From an uncultured Solirubrobacteraceae bacterium (GTDB lineage Bacteria; Actinomycetota; Thermoleophilia; Solirubrobacterales; Solirubrobacteraceae): a stretch of DNA of 16,615 nt. The translations under genes and the position numbers were made by a program. Location: positions 1 to 16,615 of the forward strand of contig CADCVT010000082.1 of the NCBI GenBank assembly GCA_902806215.1. Direction: 5' to 3'. A model generated the notes under the pieces. That model did not search any database and was not told the origin of the DNA. It was given only the letters and a program-made list of their open reading frames with translations. This document shows positions 5,992 to 11,705 of this stretch, piece by piece; positions within the stretch are counted from its first letter, which is position 1; each line of letters begins with the position of its first letter.

Positions 5992-7059
5992 CTACAGGCC
6001 GATGACCTGCGCCCGCGCGGGATCGGCCTCGCCGTCGACGAGCGCGAGCCACGATCGCTCGAGCGCGGCGGCGCCCTCGAGCCGCTCGATCTCCATCCAG
6101 CCGCCGAGCTGCGGGACGAGCTGGTCCCACGCGACGGCCAGGCGGCGCTGGAGCTCGGGCATCCCGATCTCCTGCGTGAGCCGCTCGACGTGCGTGGGCG
6201 CGAAGAAGAACTGCGGCGCGGGGCCCGGGAGCGCGGAGACGTCCGCCGCGGCGGCCTGGTCCCAGTGCGTCGCGCCGACCGCCGCGTCGTGCTTGAGCCG
6301 GTCGCCGGCGGCCTGGTGCACGGCCTTGCGCACCGTGGCGTCGCCGGACATGTCGACGTAGACGAGCGCGTCGTCGCCCGACAGCCCCTCGGCGATCTCG
6401 TCGTACGTGACCACGCGGTCGTAGAGGTCGAGCGACTCGGTGAACTCGCGGTTGCGCTCGGACGTCAATCCGATCGTGCGCGGGCCGTCCTCGGCGCTGG
6501 CGAGCAGGAACGCGATGCCGTACGCCGTCTTGCTCGACGCGCTGCCAAGCACGACGGCGTCGGCACCGAACCACGCGCTCGTGCGCAGGAAGTCGGCGAT
6601 CAGGTACGAGGTGAAGAAGAGCGGCCGCAGGATGAGCTGCTCGTCGGCGTGCTCCTCGGCCGGGTCGACGCGCATGTAGCGGTTGTAGACGGGCGGAAGC
6701 TCCGCGCGGTGCGCGCTCGCGTCCTCGAAGCCCGGCCCGCCGAGATGCGGCTCGAGCACCGCGTAGGACGACATCGGGAAGAAGCCGTAGAAGCGCTCCC
6801 CCGGCTCGATCCCGTCGACGTTCGCGCTGACGACCTCGCCGTACGCCCACACCGGGACGCGGCCCCAGCCCTCCTCGCTCGGCTCGAAGAACTTCCAGTA
6901 GCTCAGCGCGTCGCCCATGACGCCGTAGGTGACGTTGTTGGCGGTCAGGCCGAAGCGGTCGATGCGCAGGAGCGCCTCCCCGGCGCCCGGCTCGGGAGGA
7001 TCGGTCTCCACGATCCTCGTCGTCCGCAGGTCGTCGCGTCGCACCTCGAAGTCGGCCAT
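5992..7059 (-). CDS. DUF2855 family protein (oxidoreductase-like fold)
   Basis: This 355-residue protein begins MADFEVRRDDLRTTRIVE. Family hallmarks are LLRIDRFGLTANNVTYGVMGDALSYWKFFEP, WGRVPVWAYGEVV, GERFYGFFPMSSYAV and a Rossmann-like VVLGSASSKTAYGIAFLL (about residues 177-194). DUF2855 proteins look like distant relatives of medium-chain quinone reductases, with a GroES-like front and a cofactor-binding second half, but no reaction is established. The longer frame to 7131 adds an unconserved tail, so the ATG at 7059 is chosen. TAGCGT lies 7 nt upstream and there is no Shine-Dalgarno, consistent with a leaderless mRNA. It is divergent from the broken gene at 7130. Confidence 0.85.
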   Translation of the reverse strand: MADFEVRRDDLRTTRIVETDPPEPGAGEALLRIDRFGLTANNVTYGVMGDALSYWKFFEPSEEGWGRVPVWAYGEVVSANVDGIEPGERFYGFFPMSSYAVLEPHLGGPGFEDASAHRAELPPVYNRYMRVDPAEEHADEQLILRPLFFTSYLIADFLRTSAWFGADAVVLGSASSKTAYGIAFLLASAEDGPRTIGLTSERNREFTESLDLYDRVVTYDEIAEGLSGDDALVYVDMSGDATVRKAVHQAAGDRLKHDAAVGATHWDQAAAADVSALPGPAPQFFFAPTHVERLTQEIGMPELQRRLAVAWDQLVPQLGGWMEIERLEGAAALERSWLALVDGEADPARAQVIGL

Positions 7060-7066
7060 GGCGCCG

Positions 7067-7072
7067 ACGCTA
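7067..7072 (-). promoter_or_regulatory. Candidate -10 (TAGCGT) for the DUF2855 gene
   Basis: The TAnnnT hexamer TAGCGT is 7 nt upstream of the ATG at 7059. This matches the recurring leaderless arrangement in this window. Confidence 0.4.
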
Positions 7073-7129
7073 TCGGTCTCGGTCGGGTGCTGCGCGCCCG
7101 CCGACGCACTCAGGCACACTGCCGGGGCC

Positions 7130-7457
7130 ATGGCGCCAAGAAGCCTCGCTCTCGTGATCGGACTCGTAGGGGCGGGGCTGTCGCACCCGCACCCGCGGAA
7201 GCGGCACGCAGCTGCCCGCGCTACATGGACTTCTTCGCGGTGACTGCTTACGACCGCGCGTCCTGCGCGACGGTGAAGCGCGTTCAGCGCGCCTGTACGC
7301 TGAGGGCTTCATGGCGGTCGGCGGCTCCCAGCAGACCGTCGCGGCCGCGGGCCGCAGATGGCGCTGCACATGGCAGGACGGCTCCACCGCCCCACGCGTG
7401 CGTTGCCGCAGGATCGGCGGCCGCGGCGCGTTCCGGGCGTCGCTGAGCGTCGGATAG
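7130..7457 (+). pseudogene. Small secreted Cys-rich protein gene with two frameshifts
   Basis: Three frames join into one sensible small exported protein. From the ATG at 7130 one reads MAPRSLALVIGLVGAG. After a -1 shift near the G tract at 7174-7177 the frame continues AVAPAPAEA, a typical signal peptidase site, then ARSCPRYMDFFAVTAYDRASCATVKRVQRA. A second -1 shift near 7288-7294 gives LYAEGFMAVGGSQQTVAAAG, then RRWRCTWQDGSTAPRVRCRR, then IGGRGAFRASLSVG, ending at TAG 7455. The joined product is about 110 residues with four cysteines (SC, SC, RC, RC), the layout of a common actinobacterial family of small secreted proteins (…SC..A..v……W.C……v.C..G…F). Each shift needs only one missing base, so either the gene is dead or the assembly has two indels. 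None of the single frames makes sense alone. Confidence 0.6.
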
Positions 7458-7478
7458 CCCGTCGCTGACGTTGCCGGT

Positions 7479-8273
7479 CTGACGCGCGTCCTGGGGATCG
7501 ACTGGTCGGGCGACCGGCGGTCGCCCGCGCGCAAGCGGTGGATCGGCGAGGTCGTCGACGGTGAGCTCGTCGACCTTCGGCGCGGCGGGCGCACCGAGGT
7601 GACGGCGTCCGAGCTCGTCGCGCTCGCGCGGGAGGGACCGTTCGTGGTCGGCCTCGACTTCGCGTTCGGCTTCCCGGCGTGGTTCGCTCGCTCGCTCGGC
7701 GCCGCCACGATCGAGGACGTCTGGCGGGCGGCCGAGCGCGACGGGGAGTCGTGGCTCGCGGGGTGCTCTCCCCCGTTCTGGGGCCGGCCGGGTGCGAAGC
7801 GGCCACCGGACGATCCCGCGCGGCCGGCGCTGCGGCGGACCGAGCAGGAGACGCCGTTCCAGCCGAAGTCGGTCTTCCAGATCGGCGGTGCGGGCGCGGT
7901 CGGCACCGGCTCGATCCGCGGGATGCCGCTGCTGCGGATGCTCTCGGCCGCCGGCCTGTCGATCTGGCCGTTCGACGACGCCGCCGAGGCGACCGTGATC
8001 GAGATCTACTCGCGGCTGTTGACGAAGGCCGTGGTCAAGAGCAGCGGCGAAGCGCGCGAGGCCTACCTGGCCCAGGACGGCCGGGTCCCGGAGGCGCTCC
8101 TCGAGCTCGCCGCCTCCGCCGAGGACCCGTTCGACGCCGCCATCTCCGCGCTCGAGATGGCCCGCCACGTCGACGAGATCCAGACACTGCGAGCAGAGCC
8201 CCAGTACGCGCTCGAGGGCGTGATCTGGCGCCCGGGCTGGAAGCCCGGCCTCGATCCTGCGGCAGCCGACTAG
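7479..8273 (+). CDS. DUF429-like (RNase H-fold, predicted nuclease) protein with apparent CTG start
   Basis: The coding frame carries RVLGIDWSGDRRSPARKRWIGEVVDGELVDL, a conserved first strand with the putative metal-binding Asp of DUF429/RNase H-like folds. It continues FVVGLDFAFGFPAWF, KSVFQIGGAGAVGTGSIRGMPLLRML and VIEIYSRLLTK. The frame opens after a TAG at 7455, and between there and GIDWSG there is no ATG, GTG or TTG; the best candidate is the CTG at 7479 (about 264 residues). The first ordinary start is a GTG at 7599, which would delete the GIDWSG strand. There is no clear Shine-Dalgarno. The family role (nuclease) is a fold-based prediction only. A start mutation or a base error near the frameshifted neighbour upstream is possible. 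Confidence 0.65.
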   Translation: MTRVLGIDWSGDRRSPARKRWIGEVVDGELVDLRRGGRTEVTASELVALAREGPFVVGLDFAFGFPAWFARSLGAATIEDVWRAAERDGESWLAGCSPPFWGRPGAKRPPDDPARPALRRTEQETPFQPKSVFQIGGAGAVGTGSIRGMPLLRMLSAAGLSIWPFDDAAEATVIEIYSRLLTKAVVKSSGEAREAYLAQDGRVPEALLELAASAEDPFDAAISALEMARHVDEIQTLRAEPQYALEGVIWRPGWKPGLDPAAAD

Positions 8274-8485
8274 GGGAACGGTCCGCAGTCTGGACGGTTG
8301 CCGTCTGCGCGCATCACGCCGTCGTTGGCGCGAAGCGTCACTCTGGTGCCCGGGGAGCGGCCGCTGCGACCAGGCCTCGGAGACGACGGCGCACCGATAG
8401 AGCGGCGGTCGCCGGGGCTCTCATCCACAGGCCCACGAACGCGCGGCCGGGGGAACGACGTGCGAGGCGAGGTGCACCGCGCGCT

Positions 8486-9223
8486 TCAAGCCGCGCGGAT
8501 GGCCACGCACACGAAGTCCCGGTCGAGGAACCCCTCCACGTCGGCTTCGGTCCGCAGCGCCTCGCGCAGGACGATCCGCCGCCGGCGGTCGAAGAGCACA
8601 GGGCCGTCGTCGGAGAGATCGAAGTTCCAGGCGTGGAGCAGCGTGTAGCCGCGGCGCTCCGCCTCGCGGCGGTTGTGCCGCAGCGCGACGAGCCCACCCG
8701 GTCTCGTCACCGCGATCATGTTCCGGATGATGGCGAGCGCATCGCGCGTGTGGTCGAGCGCGTTGCGCGCGTAGGCGACGTCGAACCGCCCGGGACCGAA
8801 GCGCTCGAGGAGATCCTCGCCCGCGCACGTCAGCGTCGGGACCGGCGCGACGCCCCTGCGCTCGACGATCTTTCGGTACTGGTCGCCAAGCGGATCCACC
8901 GGCGTGATCTCCACGCGGCGGCCCTCGATGCGCTTGCCGAGCGTGGTGAGGGGGCCGGCGCCGACGTCGAGGATCGAGAGCTCGCGCGGCAAGCTGTCGA
9001 GGCGGTCGACGATCAGCGGCTCACGGAGCGGCCTGTCCGGGTCGAACAGCGGCTCCAAGCCCGCTTCCGAGCCGAAGGCGCCCGTCTCGAGGTAGCGCTG
9101 CCAGAACTGCGGCTCGTACCACAGCCCGATCGCGCGGTTCAGGCGCGCCGGGAGGCGCCCCGCGATGGCTTGCACAGCCGCCTTGCTGAACTCGGGCAAG
9201 GGCACCCGCTCCGGTTCGCGCAC
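8486..9223 (-). CDS. SAM-dependent class I methyltransferase
   Basis: This 245-residue cytoplasmic protein has a Rossmann methyltransferase core. Motif I is ILDVGAGPLTTL (about residues 84-95), followed by an acidic second-strand end EITPVDPLGDQYRKI, a motif near TCAGEDLLERF, motif IV-like FDVAYARNALDHTRDALAII, and post-motif AVTRPGGLVALRHNRREAE. The N-terminal 80 residues are helical, with WYEPQFWQRYLETG. The substrate is not predictable; the layout resembles methyltransferases associated with sugar or natural-product metabolism. The GTG at 9223 is chosen because homology-like sequence begins there and CATACT lies 6 nt upstream; the frame stays open much further (to 9700) but that part is low-complexity and antisense to other features. 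It is convergent with the DUF429-like gene across a 212-bp gap in which I see no gene. Confidence 0.85.
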   Translation of the reverse strand: MREPERVPLPEFSKAAVQAIAGRLPARLNRAIGLWYEPQFWQRYLETGAFGSEAGLEPLFDPDRPLREPLIVDRLDSLPRELSILDVGAGPLTTLGKRIEGRRVEITPVDPLGDQYRKIVERRGVAPVPTLTCAGEDLLERFGPGRFDVAYARNALDHTRDALAIIRNMIAVTRPGGLVALRHNRREAERRGYTLLHAWNFDLSDDGPVLFDRRRRIVLREALRTEADVEGFLDRDFVCVAIRAA

Positions 9224-9229
9224 GCGGCC

Positions 9230-9235
9230 AGTATG
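9230..9235 (-). promoter_or_regulatory. Candidate -10 (CATACT) for the methyltransferase gene
   Basis: CATACT on the minus strand is 6 nt from the GTG start. This spacing suggests a leaderless mRNA. No convincing -35 is seen. Confidence 0.3.
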
Positions 9236-9348
9236 CCGGGAGCCGCGGCCACCTCGCGGTGCCTGAGCTAGCGCGCCGGAACCGCGAGCTTGAGGCCGAG
9301 CAGGCCACGGAGCGAAAGCAGCGCGCAGACTTGAACCGCTAACACACA

Positions 9349-9645
9349 ATGGACAGGGTGACGTTCGGTGCCTGGACTTGCGGACGCTGCGGCGCCTGGA
9401 ACACGCGTCGCTACCTCTGCGATTGGTGCCACCGCCCACGCGTAAACAGAACGAGCCACCACCCCGAGAACCCGTCGCCACCCCTAGCCGGAGACGTGAT
9501 ACCGACCGGCCCGTTACTACCAGCACGCCGCGATGTGCCACAGGCGGACGAACTGCTCGCGGACCGGGACCACATTCCGCCGCCGCAGGGCGTGACCCCG
9601 CACAAGCTCCGGCACTCGTTCGCTTCGGCTCTGATCGCGTGCTGA
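9349..9645 (+). pseudogene. Tyrosine-recombinase fragment fused to a RanBP2-like zinc-finger segment
   Basis: The 98-residue frame starts MDRVTFGAWTCGRCGAWNTRRYLCDWCHRP. The W-x-C-x2-C-x3-N-x5-C-x2-C pattern (Cys 11, 14, 24, 27) is one residue off the RanBP2-type zinc-finger consensus. After a Pro-rich linker it ends GVTPHKLRHSFASALIAC then TGA. HKLRHSFAS is the catalytic box II (H-x-L-R-H) of phage/ICE tyrosine recombinases, normally followed by about 40-60 more residues including LGH and the nucleophilic Tyr, which are absent. The box also lacks the upstream Arg (box I). The piece reads toward tRNA-Val, whose 3' end is 113 bp away, the usual integrase/attachment layout. I read it as an integrase remnant joined to an unrelated 5' segment by deletion. 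Whether the zinc-finger part is still expressed is unknown. Confidence 0.5.
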
Positions 9646-9669
9646 GAGGACCGTTTGAATGGGCACCAC

Positions 9670-9700
9670 TTGGGCACCGGTTTCGGGCTCCGGTGCCCAA
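9670..9700. repeat. Perfect 11-bp inverted repeat with 9-nt loop beside the integrase remnant
   Basis: TTGGGCACCGG (9670-9680) and CCGGTGCCCAA (9690-9700) are exact inverted copies. GGGCACC also occurs directly at 9661-9667, giving two direct copies and one inverted copy of the 7-mer. There is no T-tract. It may be a terminator of the lost integrase, a recombinase-binding repeat, or part of an old attachment site. Confidence 0.5.
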
Positions 9701-9723
9701 TCCTGCGCACCCTCCCCTAGAAC

Positions 9724-9746
9724 GAGAAAACCCCGCTGTTGCGGGG
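9724..9746 (-). terminator. Intrinsic terminator of tRNA-Val
   Basis: Read leftward, CCCCGC and GCGGGG form a 6-bp GC stem around a 4-nt loop (9731-9746), followed by TTTTCTCGTT. It lies 12 nt past the tRNA-Val 3' end on the same strand. Confidence 0.8.
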
Positions 9747-9757
9747 CCTTCTGGGAG

Positions 9758-9830
9758 TGGGCGATACTGGGCTCGAACCAGTGACCTCCTGCTTGTCGAG
9801 CAGGCGCTCTCCCAGCTGAGCTAATCGCCC
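9758..9830 (-). tRNA. tRNA-Val (GAC anticodon)
   Basis: A full cloverleaf folds on the minus strand. The acceptor GGGCGAT pairs with ATCGCCC, the D-arm is GCTC…GAGC, and the anticodon arm is CCTGC-TCGACAA-GCAGG with anticodon GAC. The T-arm is ACTGG-TTCGAGC-CCAGT and the discriminator is A. Length is 73 nt with no encoded CCA. Its 3' end faces the integrase fragment, and it is divergent from tRNA-Cys. Confidence 0.95.
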
Positions 9831-9841
9831 TGGGAGCGGCA

Positions 9842-9847
9842 AGAGTA
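9842..9847 (-). promoter_or_regulatory. Candidate -10 (TACTCT) of tRNA-Val
   Basis: TACTCT on the minus strand ends 11 nt before the tRNA 5' end. It is embedded in an alternating GC run (GCGCGCGCGC, 9850-9861). Confidence 0.45.
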
Positions 9848-9895
9848 GCGCACGCGCGCGCGTGCTTCACGACGTCCCGACGCCGTCGCCGCCGC

Positions 9896-9901
9896 TAGTC
9901 T
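9896..9901 (+). promoter_or_regulatory. Candidate -10 (TAGTCT) of tRNA-Cys
   Basis: TAGTCT ends 13 nt before the tRNA-Cys 5' end. The -35 region is weak. The tRNA-Val and tRNA-Cys promoters are divergent in an 84-bp gap. Confidence 0.4.
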
Positions 9902-9914
9902 TCAGGCCCCTCCC

Positions 9915-9985
9915 GGCGCCGTGGCGGAGAGGCTACGCAGCGGCCTGCAAAGCCGTGTACATGGGTTCGAATCCCGTCGGCGCCT
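9915..9985 (+). tRNA. tRNA-Cys (GCA anticodon)
   Basis: The acceptor GGCGCCG pairs with CGGCGCC (9978-9984). The anticodon arm is GCGGC-CTGCAAA-GCCGT with anticodon GCA, and the T-arm contains GGGTTCGAATCCC. The discriminator is T at 9985, as expected for tRNA-Cys. CCA is not encoded. Length is 71 nt. No strong terminator follows. Confidence 0.95.
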
Positions 9986-10000
9986 CTCGAGGAACCTCTG

Positions 10001-10028
10001 TTGACGCGCAGGTCCTCTGTCGTATGTC
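10001..10028 (+). promoter_or_regulatory. Candidate sigma70-type promoter for the lipoprotein gene
   Basis: TTGACG (10001-10006), a 16-bp spacer and TATGTC (10023-10028) fit the housekeeping pattern. It is about 94 bp upstream of the ATG at 10122, leaving a leader of roughly 85 nt. Confidence 0.4.
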
Positions 10029-10121
10029 GCACCTCGACGCGAGTCTCGGTTTTGCGTGAGTGCGGCCTCGTTGTCCAGCCGTCGAGCAAGGATCCGGGGC
10101 CACAATCCGGAAGAGGGAGCC

Positions 10122-10580
10122 ATGCACCTCTCCAAGATCTCGGGCCTCACCGCTCTCGCGCTCGTCTCGACCATCGCCTTCGGCTGCGGCGACGACGAAG
10201 GTGGCGGCGCGCTGAGCAAGACGGAGTTCGAGAAGCAGGGCAACGAGATCTGCAAGAAGTTCGAGACCGAGAGCAAGAAGCTCGGCAACCCGCAGTCGAT
10301 CGAGGAGCTCCCGGAGTACGCCGACAAGGCGCTCGCGCTGTTCGACAAGCAGCTCGGCGAGCTTCGCGAGCTCGAGCCGCCGAAGGAGTACAAGAGCGAC
10401 TTCGACAAGCTGCTGAAGACCGGCGACGAGGCCAAGGGCTTCATCCGCGACCTCAAGGAAGCCGCCGAGAGCAAGGACGAGAAGAAGATCGCCGCGGTCG
10501 GCAAGGAGGCCGAGTCCCGCGACCAGACGAGCGACGAGCTCGCGCAGAAGGTCGGCCTGACGGAGTGCGGCCAGGACTAG
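10122..10580 (+). CDS. Putative lipoprotein, charged and helical, unknown function
   Basis: This 152-residue protein starts MHLSKISGLTALALVSTIAFGC, a lipoprotein signal with an AFGC lipobox and Cys22. The mature part is hydrophilic, rich in Lys and Glu and mostly helical (SKTEFEKQGNEICKKFETESKKLG…LFDKQLGELRELEPPKEYKSDFDKLLKTGDEAKGFIRDLKEAAESKDEKK), ending in CGQD. The FEKQGNEICKK opening followed by a LEPPKEYKSDFDKLL motif is typical of a family of actinobacterial lipoproteins without known function. The mature Cys near ICKK and the C-terminal Cys may pair. GAGGGAG lies about 5 nt upstream of the ATG, a good Shine-Dalgarno, which decides this start over a longer in-frame one. It is 10 bp upstream of the next gene and probably co-transcribed with it. 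Confidence 0.85.
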   Translation: MHLSKISGLTALALVSTIAFGCGDDEGGGALSKTEFEKQGNEICKKFETESKKLGNPQSIEELPEYADKALALFDKQLGELRELEPPKEYKSDFDKLLKTGDEAKGFIRDLKEAAESKDEKKIAAVGKEAESRDQTSDELAQKVGLTECGQD

Positions 10581-10590
10581 GATCCGCGCC

Positions 10591-10890
10591 GTGCTCCTCT
10601 TCACCTGCGCGTTCGGCACGTCGTTCGGCGGCCTCCCCGGACCGCTCGCCCACCCCTGCGGCCGCGCCGCGAAGGCGCTCGACGACGCCGGCTACAAGTA
10701 CGAGACCAAGGAGGTCAAGGGCGGCACGTTCAAGCTCTGGACGCTCCCGTCGCGCGCGAAGGATCGCGCCGAGGTCGAGCGGCTGAGCGGCCAGCGCGCC
10801 GTGCCGATCCTCGTGCTCGACGACGGCGAGGTCATCGCCGGGTCGGGCGAGATCGCGCGCTGGGCGCAGGAGCACCCGAAGACCCCGTGA
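10591..10890 (+). CDS. Glutaredoxin / GST N-terminal-domain-like protein
   Basis: This 99-residue single-domain thioredoxin-fold protein has GTG as its start. It reads LLFTCAFGTSFGG, HPCGRAAKALDDAGYKYETKEV (first helix with a single Cys near residue 23), then AVPILVLDDGEVIAGSGEIARWAQEH, where VP is the cis-Pro loop and SGEI matches the GST/glutaredoxin ligand-binding S-x-x-I motif. The standard CxxC of dithiol glutaredoxins is absent, so it resembles a GST_N_3-type domain on its own. No partner or substrate can be named. AGGA lies about 9 nt upstream. It overlaps the next gene's start by 4 bp (GTGA), which indicates translational coupling. Confidence 0.8.
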   Translation: MLLFTCAFGTSFGGLPGPLAHPCGRAAKALDDAGYKYETKEVKGGTFKLWTLPSRAKDRAEVERLSGQRAVPILVLDDGEVIAGSGEIARWAQEHPKTP

Positions 10891-11705
10891 TCGCGGTAAC
10901 CGGAGTGACGGGCGAGGTCGGCGGCCGCGTGGCCGGCCATCTCGCCGAGCGCGGGCTCGAGCAGCTGCTCGTCGTGCGCGACGCGTCGCGCGCGCCGGAG
11001 TTCGAGCGGGCCGAGGTCCGCGAGGCGTCGCGCGGCTACGAGGACCTCGAGGGGATGCGCCGGGCGTTCGACGGCGCGGAGACCGTGTTCCTCGTCCCCG
11101 CCGCCGAAGCGGAGAACCGGATCGAGCAGCATCAGACCGCAGTCGACGCCGCCGTCGCGGCGGGCGCGCAGCGGATCGTCCTCCTGTCCTTCGTCGGCGC
11201 GTCGGCCGACCACACGTTCACGCTCGGGCGCCACCACTGGGCCACCGAGGAGCACGTGCGCGCGACCGGTCTGCCGTGCACGTTCTTGCGCATGAACCTC
11301 TTCATGGACTTCGTGCCGATGATGGCCGGCGAGGACGGCGTCATCCGCGGGCCCGCCGGCGACGGCCGCATCGCGGCGATCCTGCGCGAGGACGTCGCGG
11401 CCGCGTGCGCCGCGGTGCTGGCGAGCGACGACGACCACGACGGGAAGACCTACGGTCTGACCGGCGTCGAGGCGTTCACGCTCGCGGAGGCCGCCGACGC
11501 CCTCGGCGTCCGGTTCGAGACCGAGACGGTCGAGGAGGCCTACGCCTCGCGCGCGCACCTGGGCGCGCCCGACTGGATGGTCGAGGGCTGGGTCACGTCG
11601 TACCTGGCGATCGCCGCCGGCGAGCTGGAGGCCGTCACCCACGACGTCGAGACGCTCACCGGCCAGCCGCCGGCGACGCTCGAGCAGTTCCTCAGGCGTC
11701 TCTGA
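10887..11705 (+). CDS. NmrA-like NAD(P)-binding oxidoreductase
   Basis: This 272-residue cytoplasmic atypical short-chain dehydrogenase starts at the GTG overlapping the previous stop. The cofactor motif TGVTGEVGGRVAGHL (residues 5-19; G-x-x-G-x-x-G) is at the N-terminus. VFLVPAAEAENRIEQHQTAVDAAVAAGAQRIVLLSFVGA and WATEEHVRATGLPCTFLRMNLFMDFVP are typical of the NmrA/QOR2/azoreductase-like subfamily, in which the classical YxxxK is often not conserved. The C-terminal region (YGLTGVEAFTLAEAADAL) is also typical. It is predicted to use NAD(P)H on a quinone or similar, or to sense redox state, but the reaction is unknown. Its end overlaps the convergent molybdopterin enzyme gene by 14 bp. Confidence 0.87.
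   Translation: MIAVTGVTGEVGGRVAGHLAERGLEQLLVVRDASRAPEFERAEVREASRGYEDLEGMRRAFDGAETVFLVPAAEAENRIEQHQTAVDAAVAAGAQRIVLLSFVGASADHTFTLGRHHWATEEHVRATGLPCTFLRMNLFMDFVPMMAGEDGVIRGPAGDGRIAAILREDVAAACAAVLASDDDHDGKTYGLTGVEAFTLAEAADALGVRFETETVEEAYASRAHLGAPDWMVEGWVTSYLAIAAGELEAVTHDVETLTGQPPATLEQFLRRL

Noticed and set aside
6190..7446. Long rightward frame antisense to DUF2855
   Set aside because: It is Arg/Val/Ala-rich with no motif. Only its last part (frame after 7177) overlaps the true secreted-protein pseudogene, so the whole frame is not a gene.
8274..8485. Possible small gene between the DUF429-like gene and methyltransferase
   Set aside because: The 212-bp gap holds only Arg/Pro-rich frames without start context. 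Nothing could be supported.
9378..9824. Frame ending RYWARTSDLLLVEQALSQLS and the antisense frame 9517-9870
   Set aside because: Both run through tRNA-Val. The peptide is the familiar false translation of tRNA sequence.
9862..10089. Small frames over tRNA-Cys
   Set aside because: They translate the tRNA itself (YMGSNPVGAS and RIHVHGFA types) and have no other support.
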